From Candidatus Methanosuratincola sp. (lineage in GTDB: Archaea > Thermoproteota > Methanomethylicia > Methanomethylicales > Methanomethylicaceae), in contig JACIVP010000002.1 in the NCBI GenBank assembly GCA_014361455.1, positions 62,001-126,000 on the forward strand: 64,000 bases of DNA, written 5' to 3'. Positions 51,635-60,464 of the stretch are shown one piece after another. Made by a program: the position numbers and the translations under genes. The notes below the pieces were generated by a model. The model ran no database searches and was not told the DNA's origin. It was given only the letters and a program-made list of their open reading frames with translations. Position 1 is the first letter of the stretch. Every line of letters starts with the position of its first letter.

Positions 51635-53031
51635 GGCACACCGAAGCCGAGGGTGCTCTGGAAGGCCTGTTCTCTGATGGGGCATGCACATGGTGCGGTC
51701 GTGCTGGAGAACGCCTCTCTGGAGAGTTCGGCCTAGAAAGGGATGAGCTGAAGAGATGTTGCATCACGGGCATCGGCCCTGAGAGGGCGGATGCCGCAAT
51801 GGAGCTAGTGCTCAGGTGCTCTGAGGCAGGCGAGAGGCTCTTGATCATAGACATGACAGGAAATTACCTTGGGCTCGTGGGCTACATGCCGTCGCTGAGA
51901 GTCTACCGGGTCTGGAGGAATTTCCAGACAAACCCATTCAGCGCCTCCCGGAGGGGCTTCCCCGAGCTGGTCAGTGCGACCGTCCAAGCAGTGCTCAGGA
52001 CGACGAGGAGCGAGAGGGTTTACCTAGAGAGGGCGCTGCAGCTGGCGCTCTCCCAGGGCAGAGAGAGCCCAAAGACATCAGATATCCTAGAAAAACTGCT
52101 CCAGATCGAGGCCGAAGTGCACCCCAGACAGGGTCAAATCATAGATGGTCTTAGGAATGCGCTGTGGGAGCTGCAGGCGTTTGATCGTCAGATCCCTCAG
52201 AAGGAAGTGCTGGCGCCGGCCCTGATTGATATCCCGAAGGCATGCTCGATCATGGTTTGCAGGCTTGCAGCAATGGATCTCTTCTTGAACTTACCGCACG
52301 ATGCAACAGGGGTGGTGATCGACCCCGCTGACAGGATATTCCCCAGGGACGCACCCGAGGAGCTCTCCGAGGCCTTGGAGACCAGCGCTGACGAGCTGGC
52401 AAAGAAGGGGACCCTCCTAGTCATGGCAAATTCCACCACTTCATCACTCCCACGCTGGATAACCGACACACTCTCTTCGGAGATAAGGTGCGGAACCGTT
52501 TTGCGCGACCGAGACGGCAGTAAGGCCCGCGACTGCACAGATCCAAAGAAACAGGGGGGGAAGGCACCCAGTTTCGGCAGGTCATGGTCGTTCGGCGGCG
52601 GGGGAGATCCCCTGCTCATTGCCTCACGCTACTCCGAATCGGTGCATGCGGTCAGGATAAGGAGAACCGAATTCAAGCCCATCACGGACGAGGAGATCGA
52701 GCTACATATGAGAAGCCTGGGTGAGAGCTTTGAGGCGCATAAGGAGGGGGAGAAGAAGGCGACACTTCTTGAGAGGATCTTCGCAGACAGCTCGTTGCGC
52801 CGGAGCGCGCGGGATCTGATGGCGCTGATAAGGGGCGGGAGGGTCCCGGTCGACGCGGTGACGAAGCAAAGGAGTGGCGCCCTGAAGAGGGTGATCAGGA
52901 CGCTCTCGAAATACTTCCTGGTAGTCGAGTTTGCTGACGGAAGCGGAACCAACTGGTATAAGCTGACAAAGGCCGGGGAGCGGGCCCTTGAGGAGGAGGA
53001 AGATGAAAATGAGGGTGAAGTACATATCTGA
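51631..53031 (+). CDS. HerA/VirB4-like ATPase homologue with degenerate Walker motifs
   Basis: 466 residues. The order of segments follows HerA/VirB4 ATPases: LLIIDMTGNYLGLV (normally viDptGEY), NPFSASRRGFPELVSATVQAVL, YLERALQLAL, VVIDPADRIFPRDAPEEL (Walker B region) and KKGTLLVMANSTTSSLPRWI (Gln/Asn sensor). But the P-loop position reads GIGPERADA instead of GxxGxGKS/T, and Walker B has DPA instead of DEA. ATP hydrolysis is therefore unlikely. The N-terminus has CTWC and RCC cysteines; residues 395-460 form a winged helix. Overlaps the genes on both sides. Confidence 0.75.
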   Translation: MRHTEAEGALEGLFSDGACTWCGRAGERLSGEFGLERDELKRCCITGIGPERADAAMELVLRCSEAGERLLIIDMTGNYLGLVGYMPSLRVYRVWRNFQTNPFSASRRGFPELVSATVQAVLRTTRSERVYLERALQLALSQGRESPKTSDILEKLLQIEAEVHPRQGQIIDGLRNALWELQAFDRQIPQKEVLAPALIDIPKACSIMVCRLAAMDLFLNLPHDATGVVIDPADRIFPRDAPEELSEALETSADELAKKGTLLVMANSTTSSLPRWITDTLSSEIRCGTVLRDRDGSKARDCTDPKKQGGKAPSFGRSWSFGGGGDPLLIASRYSESVHAVRIRRTEFKPITDEEIELHMRSLGESFEAHKEGEKKATLLERIFADSSLRRSARDLMALIRGGRVPVDAVTKQRSGALKRVIRTLSKYFLVVEFADGSGTNWYKLTKAGERALEEEEDENEGEVHI

Positions 53032-53320
53032 AAACAGGATCTACTGGAGCCTGGGCAGGGACCAAGGCGACCAAGTTCTCGGTGTCGAGGTCTTTGCAGT
53101 AGGAAAGGACAGAATAAGGAGAACCGTTTTTTCGAGAGGTAAGTTCGGGAAGGAGACGAGGATAGCTGAAGAGGAATACAACACCGAGGAGTTTTTGGAG
53201 ATAATCGGGGCAGAGAGATCGGTTGCCCAAAGGCAAGGCAACGGCGAAAAGGAGGGCAATGGCAAGGAGCTCCTTCTGGACGCGATCGAGATCATAAGGA
53301 GGGTCTACAATGGGCTGTGA
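53003..53320 (+). CDS. Small unknown protein between the HerA-like gene and radA
   Basis: 105 residues from ATG at 53003, inside the tail of the preceding gene, with GGAGGAGG just upstream. Beta-strand-rich first half (VKYISENRIYWSLGRDQGDQ, GVEVFAVGKDRIRRTVFSRG) and a charged Gly/Asn/Lys linker before a terminal helix. Overlaps radA by 11 bases. Not recognised; strict co-translation suggests a partner of RadA or of the HerA-like protein. Confidence 0.7.
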   Translation: MKMRVKYISENRIYWSLGRDQGDQVLGVEVFAVGKDRIRRTVFSRGKFGKETRIAEEEYNTEEFLEIIGAERSVAQRQGNGEKEGNGKELLLDAIEIIRRVYNGL

Positions 53321-54278
53321 AGATGGCGAGGAAGGGCTTGAGCTGGAGGATCTTGAAGGGATAGGATCTGCGACTGCGGAGAAGCTTAGGAGAGCGGGCA
53401 TAAACACGGTGAAGCAGCTGGCCTGCATCCCAGCAAGGGAACTCGAGGAGATAAGCGAGCTGGCAGAGGGGAAGGCAGGGGAGGCTGTAAGGAGCGCCAG
53501 GGAGGCGGTCTTCCCGAAGGTCATGACCGCGAGGGAGTACCTTGAGAAGAGGAAGGAGATCCGGTTCCTGACCACAGGCTCGAAGAACCTTGACAACCTG
53601 CTCTGCGGGGGGCTGGAGCCAGGGATCACAGAGCTCATTGGCGCGTATGGGACTGGGAAGACCCAGGTCTGCCTCCAGCTCTGCCTCACCGTGCAGCTAA
53701 CCAGGAACAGAGGGGGGCTGGACGGGGCGGCATTCTACATCGACACCGAGGACACGTTCAAGCCAGAAAGGCTCTACCCAATGGCAAAGGCGCTTGGGCT
53801 CGAGGGCGACCAGATACTGGACCGCGTCCATGTCTTCAGGGCAATCAACTCGGACCATCAGTTCGAGGGGCTCAGGATCGCCCAAGAGTATGCGGCAGAC
53901 AGAAAGGCAAATCTTATCATCGTGGATTCGCTCACAGCACACTTCCGCGCGGAGTACTCTGGGAGGGAGAACTTGGTTTCGAGGCAGCAGAGGCTGAACA
54001 CGTTCATACACCAGCTGCAAAGGGTCTCGACGATGTACGATGCCATAATCGTCGTTACGAATCAGATCTTGGATATCCCCGAAGTCATACCAGGAGTGAA
54101 GCCTGCGAGGCCTGCTGGAGGGAACGTCGTGGCGCACGGGTGCACCTTCAGGCTTTGGCTTGAGAGGTCCAAGGGCATGACAAGGGTCAGCGTAATCGAC
54201 TCCCCGAAACACCCGAAGAACACGGCCTGGGTCATGCTGACTGAGGCGGGAGTCTCTGACGTGGAAGCACCAAGGTGA
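53310..54278 (+). CDS. radA: RadA recombinase
   Basis: 322 residues. Archaeal Rad51/RecA-type strand-exchange protein. N-terminal helix-hairpin-helix domain (LEDLEGIGSATAEKLRRAGI, 12-31), linker with a FxxA-like polymerisation region, Walker A GAYGTGKTQ (111-119), Walker B NLIIVDSLTAHFRAEY, and the L2 region VVTNQILDIPEVIPGVKPARPAGGN followed by ATP-cap block WLERSKGMTRVSVIDSPKHP. All catalytic parts are intact. Embedded in a five-gene overlapping operon, unlike the stand-alone radA of many archaea. The last four bases overlap the next gene (GTGA). Confidence 0.95.
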   Translation: MGCEDGEEGLELEDLEGIGSATAEKLRRAGINTVKQLACIPARELEEISELAEGKAGEAVRSAREAVFPKVMTAREYLEKRKEIRFLTTGSKNLDNLLCGGLEPGITELIGAYGTGKTQVCLQLCLTVQLTRNRGGLDGAAFYIDTEDTFKPERLYPMAKALGLEGDQILDRVHVFRAINSDHQFEGLRIAQEYAADRKANLIIVDSLTAHFRAEYSGRENLVSRQQRLNTFIHQLQRVSTMYDAIIVVTNQILDIPEVIPGVKPARPAGGNVVAHGCTFRLWLERSKGMTRVSVIDSPKHPKNTAWVMLTEAGVSDVEAPR

Positions 54279-54805
54279 GGGGGCATGACTGCTTGGGACC
54301 CACCTTCCCACATTACGGCCCCGCTGGCTGGCAGAACTTGCTACTTTATGGGGATAGGAATGTGGCGAGGGGGATCGCACTCAGGGCTTGCATCAAGGAG
54401 GGGCGCGCAGGGGGGAAGGCGTTGTACATGCAACAGAGGATGATTACTATTGACGATTCCGCGTTTCGCTCATCAGGAGGATCGGAAAATGTCGTCTTAG
54501 GGGTTTTCGATTCGCTGGGTGAGGTTGCAAACCTGATCTCCAATATAAGGCCCTCCGTCGCGGTCATAGACCCGGCGAACGGTGCCACCGGGAGGTGGGG
54601 TGCGCATAGGCGACTGGCCTTGGATCTCTTTGAAATAGCAACCGCGGCGGATAGGATCCATGTAAGGCTCATACTCCTCTGCGAGATGACGGAGTGGAAC
54701 GGGACTTCGAGACTGAGGCATTATGCCACAATCAGGAAATTCTGTGATCAGGAGTTGGAAGTCTCAGCGGATCCATTGGCAAAGGGAGATAAATTAAATG
54801 GATAG
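54275..54805 (+). CDS. RecA-fold protein with degenerate P-loop
   Basis: 176 residues from GTG at 54275. Reads as the core of a RecA/RadB/KaiC domain: NLLLYGDRNVARGIALRACIKEGRAGGKALYM where YGDRNVARGI stands in place of a Walker A loop, then SLGEVANLISNIRPSVAVIDP as Walker B, and VRLILLCEMTEWNG after it. The P-loop lysine and glycines are lost, so nucleotide binding is doubtful. Likely a non-catalytic RadA paralogue, as in mediator proteins of other systems. Co-translated with radA. Confidence 0.7.
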   Translation: MRGHDCLGPTFPHYGPAGWQNLLLYGDRNVARGIALRACIKEGRAGGKALYMQQRMITIDDSAFRSSGGSENVVLGVFDSLGEVANLISNIRPSVAVIDPANGATGRWGAHRRLALDLFEIATAADRIHVRLILLCEMTEWNGTSRLRHYATIRKFCDQELEVSADPLAKGDKLNG

Positions 54806-54857
54806 CCAGGCTCCCGACTAAAAAAAGAATCGGTTGTTTAGGAAAAAGTGTTGGAGG

Positions 54858-57245
54858 TCACTCCAGAAGTTCGAATACATTGCTCTTGTTTGACTTTACC
54901 AGGCGCTCCATCAGCACCTTCCTCTCGACGCCGGCGACCACTTTCCTTGTCCAGACGACCATGTCTGGGTTCGCGCTTATGCTGTCGATGCCTGCCCTCA
55001 CCAAGGTCTCTGTAAGGTCGGGGTATACGCTCGGTCCCTGCCCGCAGATGCTGACTGTCACCCCATGCGAGTGCGCCACCTTTATCAAGTGCGTGATTGC
55101 CCTGATTACTGCCGGATCCCTCTCGTCGAAGTACCTAGAGTCCTGCGCAGGGAGTATTGGTGAATCCCTGTCTACCCCGAGGATGAGCTGCGTCAGGTCG
55201 TTGCTGCCTACGCTGAACCCGTCGCAGATCTTCGAGAATTCGTCTGCCATGAAGATTATTGAAGGTATCTCTGCCATCAGCCACACCTTGAAGTCGCGAT
55301 CCCTCTCGAGCCCCTCTTCCTTCATTATCCCCAAGCAGGACTCGACTTCCCAAGTCGTCCTTACGAAGGGGAGCATCACCCAAACGTTCTTCAGCCCCCA
55401 CTCGTCCCTCACGCGCTTGATCGCCCTGCACTCAAGCCTGAATGCCGGGGAGTATACCTCCGAGATGTAGCGGCTAACCCCCCTCCACCCAATCATCGGG
55501 TTCGCCTCCTGCGGCTCGTACTTGTCTCCTCCGACGAGCTGGCGGTACTCGTTGGTCTTGAAGTCGCTGAACCTGACCACGAGCGGTCTCGGGTGTATCT
55601 CCCTTGCCACCTTTGAGATGCCGGTAGCGAGCCTGTCTATGAACTTCTCATCCTGTTTTGTTTCTATAAGATGGAGGGGGTGCTCCCCCACTACGTCCGC
55701 AATGATGAACTCGACCCGCATCAGCCCTATCCCATCGAACGGCAGATCCCGGTACTTTTCGATCATTCCTGGCTCTCCCAAGTTCATGTAGATCTTGGTC
55801 GCAGTCGGATAGTAGGACTCTGCGCTGACCGCAGACTTCGTGGGTACCACTGGCTTCTCCTCGGGCCCGATCAGGTCTCCTTCATAGACCACGCCGTGCG
55901 TCGCATCGACGGTGATCACTTGCCCTGTCTTGAGGACCTTAGTGGCCTCCTTAGTCCCCACTATGCATGGGATCCCCAACTCCCTGCTCACAATCGCGGC
56001 GTGGCACGTCTTGCCTCCGCTGTCGGTGATTATCGCGAGCGCCTTGCGCATGGCCGGCGCCCAGTCAGGAGAAGTCATCTCGGTGACGAGTATCTCGCCG
56101 GTCTGGAACTCCCTGATGTGCTTTGTGTCAATGATTACATGTGCCTTCCCAGAGACCAATCCCGGGGATGCTGGAACGCCCCTCAGGAGGCGCTTGACCC
56201 CGCTCTCCATCCGATCCACTTTTTTATCTTCGGGCGCAGCCTCCTGTTTCATCGACCATACCGTCTCGGGCCTGGCCTGGACTATGTACAGCTTGCCATC
56301 GGAGTCGAGCGCCCACTCGATGTCCATCGCCATGCCGTAATGCTTCTCTATCTCAACCGCGTACTTTGCGAGTGCCAAGACCTGGTCGTCGGAGATGCAC
56401 GGTGCCTCGATCCTCTCTTTTGGGACTGGAATCTCCTTCAGGAAGCCCTCGCCGATGTCGGAAGGTGATCGGATTGCCATCGTCTCCTTCCTAGAAATGT
56501 TCCTTTCGATTATCCTCATGGTTTTCTTGTCGACAGTCCACTCGTCAGGACTCACCTTGCCCTGGACTATCATCTCCCCGATCCCCCATGTGCCCTCGAT
56601 GAGCACTACATCGCGGTTCCCGGTGGTTGGGTCGATGGTGAACATGACTCCCGAGGACTCGCTGTTGACCATCTTCTGAACGGCGACGCTTAGGTAAACT
56701 TTCATGTCGTCGAAGCCCTTCTCCTTCCTGTATGCGATCGCCCTCGGAGTGAATAGGGACGAGAAGCACTTGACAACATATTTAAGGAGCGCGGTCTCAC
56801 CAGATACGAAAAGGAAGGTGTCCTGCTGCCCTGCGAAGCTTGCTCCAGGGAGGTCTTCTGCGGTGGCACTGCTCCTGACAGCGACTGGGGGATGCCTGAC
56901 ATTTAGCATGTCTCCTAGCTTCCGGTAAGCCACGACGATCTCTTCCTCGAGATCCTTTGGCAAGGGGGCAGACTCGATTATCGACCGGATCTCGCGGGAG
57001 GAGGACTCCAAGGAGTCACTGTCCGTAACGTCCATTTTGGAGAGGACATCCTTGATCTTGTCCCAGAGGTTGTTTCTGTTTATGTGCAGCTTGTAAGCCT
57101 CAGCTGTTATGGCAAACCCTGGGGGGACGGGGATGCCAAAAGAGATCAGCTCCCCAAGGTTTGCGCATTTTCCTCCAACGAGCGGGATGTCTTCTTTTTT
57201 TAACGAGTCAAAAAACATTATGTACGACAATCTAGAACTGGCCAT
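54858..57245 (-). CDS. ppsA: Phosphoenolpyruvate synthase
   Basis: 795 residues from ATG at 57245 (GGTG upstream). Converts pyruvate, ATP and water to PEP, AMP and phosphate. N-terminal ATP-binding domain LVGGKCANLGEL, VRSSATAEDLPGASFAGQQDTFL; phosphohistidine domain GGKTCHAAIVSRELGIPCIVG; C-terminal PEP/pyruvate barrel with RVEFIIAD, ANPMIGWRGVSRY, GSNDLTQLILGVDRDSP and ICGQGPS. Key gene of gluconeogenesis here. A perfect 20-bp palindrome at 57253-57272 lies over the expected transcription start, so it is probably repressed or activated there. Confidence 0.97.
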   Translation of the reverse strand: MASSRLSYIMFFDSLKKEDIPLVGGKCANLGELISFGIPVPPGFAITAEAYKLHINRNNLWDKIKDVLSKMDVTDSDSLESSSREIRSIIESAPLPKDLEEEIVVAYRKLGDMLNVRHPPVAVRSSATAEDLPGASFAGQQDTFLFVSGETALLKYVVKCFSSLFTPRAIAYRKEKGFDDMKVYLSVAVQKMVNSESSGVMFTIDPTTGNRDVVLIEGTWGIGEMIVQGKVSPDEWTVDKKTMRIIERNISRKETMAIRSPSDIGEGFLKEIPVPKERIEAPCISDDQVLALAKYAVEIEKHYGMAMDIEWALDSDGKLYIVQARPETVWSMKQEAAPEDKKVDRMESGVKRLLRGVPASPGLVSGKAHVIIDTKHIREFQTGEILVTEMTSPDWAPAMRKALAIITDSGGKTCHAAIVSRELGIPCIVGTKEATKVLKTGQVITVDATHGVVYEGDLIGPEEKPVVPTKSAVSAESYYPTATKIYMNLGEPGMIEKYRDLPFDGIGLMRVEFIIADVVGEHPLHLIETKQDEKFIDRLATGISKVAREIHPRPLVVRFSDFKTNEYRQLVGGDKYEPQEANPMIGWRGVSRYISEVYSPAFRLECRAIKRVRDEWGLKNVWVMLPFVRTTWEVESCLGIMKEEGLERDRDFKVWLMAEIPSIIFMADEFSKICDGFSVGSNDLTQLILGVDRDSPILPAQDSRYFDERDPAVIRAITHLIKVAHSHGVTVSICGQGPSVYPDLTETLVRAGIDSISANPDMVVWTRKVVAGVERKVLMERLVKSNKSNVFELLE

Positions 57246-57252
57246 CGGCAGC

Positions 57253-57272
57253 ACCTTAAATCCATTTAAGGT
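57253..57272. promoter_or_regulatory. 20-bp perfect palindrome at the ppsA transcription start
   Basis: ACCTTAAAT-CC-ATTTAAGGT (9-2-9). The ppsA TATA-like CAAAAATATTAAG lies about 20 bases upstream on the minus strand, so a protein bound here would cover the start point. The Lrp-type regulator encoded about 200 bases away is one candidate. Confidence 0.55.
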
Positions 57273-57472
57273 TGCGCATCACTTAATATTTTTGGTCAGA
57301 TAGCAACAGAACTTTTTTGGTGCCGCTGATCTCGATCCCACGACCTGACTCGTAAATTTGGTTTGGTTTTTTCGCAATGTCTACTTCGACTAGAAGCTTC
57401 CCAATATGTTTATATTAATTAAGCACGATAGTTATAGTAATAAAACTTCAATATATTAAGTAGGTAGATTTC

Positions 57473-57922
57473 ATGAAGTGGTTAGACGAATACGATCAGA
57501 GGATAATAGAGGCCCTGAGGAAAGACGGGAGGATCTCATACAGGAACCTAGCTGCCATGGTAGGAATGTCGAACGTTGCAGTGAGGGACAGGGTAAACAG
57601 GCTGGTGAAGAGGGGCTACATCAAGGGTTTCTTTGCGCTCGCCGACTCGAAGCTGATAGGGAAAGATGTCTCGATGATTTTCGAGGTGGAGACGAACATG
57701 AATGACCTTTCGGAGTTTGTCGAGAGGATTTCTGAGTGCGCAGAGGTTACCAAGGTCTACGAGAAGGTGGGCACCCCGATCCTCTTCGTGCATGCAAGTT
57801 TCCGGAACATCGACGAGATGCAGAATTTTTCAGAGAGCATACACAAAATGAGGGGCGTGGTCAGGGCGATCCCATCAATGATCTACAAGAGGCACAAGTT
57901 TGACCCTTCTTTGGACGTATGA
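57473..57922 (+). CDS. Lrp/AsnC-family transcriptional regulator
   Basis: 149 residues. N-terminal helix-turn-helix (LDEYDQRIIEALRKDGRISYRNLAAMVGMSNVAVRDRVNRLVKRGYI) and a C-terminal RAM sensor domain (SMIFEVETNMNDLSEFVERISE, KVYEKVGTPILFVHASF). Full-length regulator, in contrast to the three RAM-only proteins in the window. A/T-rich TATA-like tracts lie at 57408-57420 and 57448-57460. Divergent from ppsA, so the two may be regulated together. Confidence 0.93.
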   Translation: MKWLDEYDQRIIEALRKDGRISYRNLAAMVGMSNVAVRDRVNRLVKRGYIKGFFALADSKLIGKDVSMIFEVETNMNDLSEFVERISECAEVTKVYEKVGTPILFVHASFRNIDEMQNFSESIHKMRGVVRAIPSMIYKRHKFDPSLDV

Positions 57923-57988
57923 CGCTGCTATTGAGCGTGTAGTGCCAAGATGAAAAAGAAGATGAAAACTGCAAGAATGCATGAATGA

Positions 57989-58264
57989 CTACTTCAGGAT
58001 CTTGAAATCAGAGTATTCGTTATTGCCCTCCTGCCACTCGATAGAAAGGTTGTCTACCCTGGAGTTGGGCGGTCCAATCCTGAGTTCGGATATGAGATCC
58101 ATTAGCTTGTGCTTCTCCCCCTCCGCCAAGACCTCGACACTCCCGTCCTCCTGGTTCTTGACATACCCCTTGAGCGCGAGCCCTCGAGCAATTCGGTAAG
58201 TGTAGTATCTATACCCCACCCCTTGCACCATACCCGTGACCTTAATCTTCACCCGTACCAACAC
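57989..58264 (-). CDS. acyP: Acylphosphatase
   Basis: 91 residues from GTG at 58264 (AGGTG upstream). Hydrolyses acyl phosphates. The signature VQGVGYRYYTYRIARGLALKGYVKNQEDGSVEV holds the catalytic Arg (GVGYR) and Asn (GYVKN). Upstream in-frame TTG and GTG codons would lie at or before the expected transcription start given the TATA-like TTTTTTATAGC near 58302. Confidence 0.95.
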   Translation of the reverse strand: MLVRVKIKVTGMVQGVGYRYYTYRIARGLALKGYVKNQEDGSVEVLAEGEKHKLMDLISELRIGPPNSRVDNLSIEWQEGNNEYSDFKILK

Positions 58265-58435
58265 GAGATGCACCTGTTGTTTCAAAGTATGACATAAATG
58301 CTATAAAAAACATACTTAAAATCACTAGATGGCGCCCCTGATGCACCAATCTGCGATGGGTGCCAAAGAGGAAAACTCAACATTAATATGAAGCGGAAGT
58401 TAGATGGGGATGGTTGAATTGAAGGATGGTCCAAC

Positions 58436-59197
58436 ATGACAATTGAAGAGGGGCATGAGATACTGCTTTACGTGAACGAGAAGAAGAGTTGGATTGTGAC
58501 CGCAGAGCAGGGGAAAAAATTTCACACCCACAAGGGGATCGTCGATCTGGGGGAGATCGTTGGGAAACCGTATGGAACCGAGGTCAGAACCACGCTTGGG
58601 CTTTCGATGAAGGCGATACCGGTGGATTACCTGGATCATCTAGAGAGGGTCTCGAGGAGGACGCAGATAATATACCCCAAGGACATCGCAATTATCACAC
58701 TCCTGGCCAACGTCAGACCGGGATCGAGGGTCGTCGAGTGCGGGACCGGCAGCGGATCGCTCACGAGCTACCTGGCAATGCATGCCCAGCCCGATGGAAT
58801 AGTCTTTACCTATGAGATGAGAGAAGAGTTCCAGAGGGTGGCGCGCAGGAACCTCGAGAAGATGGGGGTAATTGAAAAAGTAGTGATGAAGCTCAGAGAC
58901 ATCAACGAAGGGATAGACGAGAAGGACGTCGACGCCGTCGTCCTGGACATGGCAACTCCCTGGCAAGTGGTTGGGCTAGCCAAAGATGCACTCAAGATGG
59001 GGGGGAGGCTCGTCAGCTTCAGCCCGACAATAAACCAGGTCGAGAAGACTGTCGAAGAGATGCGGGGCAAAGGATTTTTGGCAGTGAAGACATTAGAGCT
59101 ACTAATGCGGACGTACAAGGTTAAAGTTAATGAGACAAGACCGGATATGATAATGGTTGGGCATACGGGGTATATAGTTTCAGGGAGGAAGGGCTGA
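58436..59197 (+). CDS. trmI: tRNA (adenine-N1)-methyltransferase TrmI
   Basis: 253 residues. Methylates A57/A58 of tRNA, a heat-stabilising modification. N-terminal small domain, then a Rossmann methyltransferase: YPKDIAIITLLANVRPGSRVVECGTGSGSLT (SAM loop), FTYEMREEFQRVARRNLEK, DAVVLDMATPWQVVGLAKDAL and RLVSFSPTINQVEKTV. The TGA overlaps the ATG of the ATP synthase subunit H gene by one base, placing trmI at the head of the ATPase H-C unit. Confidence 0.95.
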   Translation: MTIEEGHEILLYVNEKKSWIVTAEQGKKFHTHKGIVDLGEIVGKPYGTEVRTTLGLSMKAIPVDYLDHLERVSRRTQIIYPKDIAIITLLANVRPGSRVVECGTGSGSLTSYLAMHAQPDGIVFTYEMREEFQRVARRNLEKMGVIEKVVMKLRDINEGIDEKDVDAVVLDMATPWQVVGLAKDALKMGGRLVSFSPTINQVEKTVEEMRGKGFLAVKTLELLMRTYKVKVNETRPDMIMVGHTGYIVSGRKG

Positions 59198-59532
59198 TGG
59201 AGAGGGTTCTGGCTGGATTGAAAAAGGCAGAGGTTGCTGCGGAGGAGATCGAGGGCGAGGCAAAAGCAAAGGCAGACGAACTCGTAAGGAGAGCCGAAGA
59301 AGAGAGCAAGAAGCTGGAGATCGAGTCCGAGAAGAAAGCAAAGGAGTTCGGAGAGAAGATATTTTCCGAGAAGATGTCCGAGGCAAGCAAGATAGCAGAG
59401 CAGATCAGAAAGGAGAGCGAGACCGCGTCTGCTCAGCTCAGGAAGAGGGCGGAAGACAAAATGAAGGCCTGCGTTGATGAAGTCGTAGAGGCTGTGCTCA
59501 AGGATCTCAACCAATCAGCGACGGAGAGTTAA
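59197..59532 (+). CDS. ahaH: A/V-type ATP synthase subunit H (peripheral stalk coiled coil)
   Basis: 111 residues, an almost continuous heptad helix rich in Ala, Glu and Lys (ERVLAGLKKAEVAAEEIEGEAKAKADELV...). It corresponds to the stalk protein AhaH/AtpH that pairs with subunit E. Encoded just before subunit C and coupled to trmI. Coiled coils are easy to mistake for one another; position among ATP synthase genes supports the call. Confidence 0.8.
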   Translation: MERVLAGLKKAEVAAEEIEGEAKAKADELVRRAEEESKKLEIESEKKAKEFGEKIFSEKMSEASKIAEQIRKESETASAQLRKRAEDKMKACVDEVVEAVLKDLNQSATES

Positions 59533-59537
59533 GGATA

Positions 59538-60464
59538 TTGAGTGATCCCGCATATACAGTCGTAAAGGCTTCCGCCAGGAAGGGAGGGCTCCTTACAAGG
59601 GAGCAGCTACTGGAGCTCTCCTACTCCAAGGATCTCAAGGAGCTGGCAGGCAGGCTCAAGGAGAGGATGCCCGAGTTCGAGGCTTCTGCACTGACCGCGA
59701 AAGTCTTCGAGGATGCGCTCTACGGTGCTTACATCGCTGAGGTCGAAGAGTTCATGAGGATCTCGGACAAGGTCTCAAAGACACTCGGTTTCTTTAAGAG
59801 AGAGGTCGAAGACACCAGTAAAGCCGAGTCCTTGAAGTCGATCCTGTCTGGCAACCTGCCGGAAAAGCAGAAGGAGGAACTACTCTCCAGGCTGAAGGCG
59901 GGGGGGCTCGGGCGGGAGATCGAGGAGGCATCTAATGCCTTCTCAAAGTATGGGATCCTAGGACTGGTTGACGTCATATTCGCAAAACACAGGCTTCTAG
60001 ACTTGTGCGAGGATCTTGTCAGATCGGGCGGGGAGGCGATGTCTGGACTTGCGGACTTCCTGAAGATGAAGGTCGACTACTTCAATGTAATAACCATCAT
60101 ACGCGGGATCAAGAACGGGGTCCCGCAGGAGGCGCTTCAGGATCTGCTGATATACCAGTTTGGAAGCCTCTCTGAAGAGAGAATAAAAGAAGCGATAAAG
60201 CAGGGCGAGGCTGAAAAGGCAGCCAATTTCATAATGAGCTTCATGCCATCAAAAGGGGCTGGAGCAAGAGATCTCGAAAAGAGATACGAGGAGAGCCTAA
60301 GCAAAGTCGCTCAGAGGGCATATTACAGGAACTACTCTAACCTTGCTGCTGTCTTTGCATATCTTGAGCTCAAGCTTAGGGAGACAAAGAATCTTATCAG
60401 GCTTGCAAACATAATTGAGAGGGGCTTGGATCCAAAGAGATCACTTCAGGAGTTCATTTACTGA
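59538..60464 (+). CDS. atpC: A/V-type ATP synthase subunit C
   Basis: 308 residues. The funnel-like subunit that connects the central stalk to the membrane ring (V-ATPase d homologue). Three helical repeats; seen: VVKASARKGGLLTREQLLELS, EVEEFMRISDKVSKTLGFFK, FLKMKVDYFNVITIIRGIKNG and FAYLELKLRETKNLIRLANIIERGL. Start is a TTG at 59538. Its end overlaps subunit I, encoded on the other strand, by 11 bases. Confidence 0.92.
   Translation: MSDPAYTVVKASARKGGLLTREQLLELSYSKDLKELAGRLKERMPEFEASALTAKVFEDALYGAYIAEVEEFMRISDKVSKTLGFFKREVEDTSKAESLKSILSGNLPEKQKEELLSRLKAGGLGREIEEASNAFSKYGILGLVDVIFAKHRLLDLCEDLVRSGGEAMSGLADFLKMKVDYFNVITIIRGIKNGVPQEALQDLLIYQFGSLSEERIKEAIKQGEAEKAANFIMSFMPSKGAGARDLEKRYEESLSKVAQRAYYRNYSNLAAVFAYLELKLRETKNLIRLANIIERGLDPKRSLQEFIY

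Noticed and set aside
55671-56468. 265-codon plus-strand frame opposite ppsA
   Set aside because: Antisense shadow of the phosphoenolpyruvate synthase gene.
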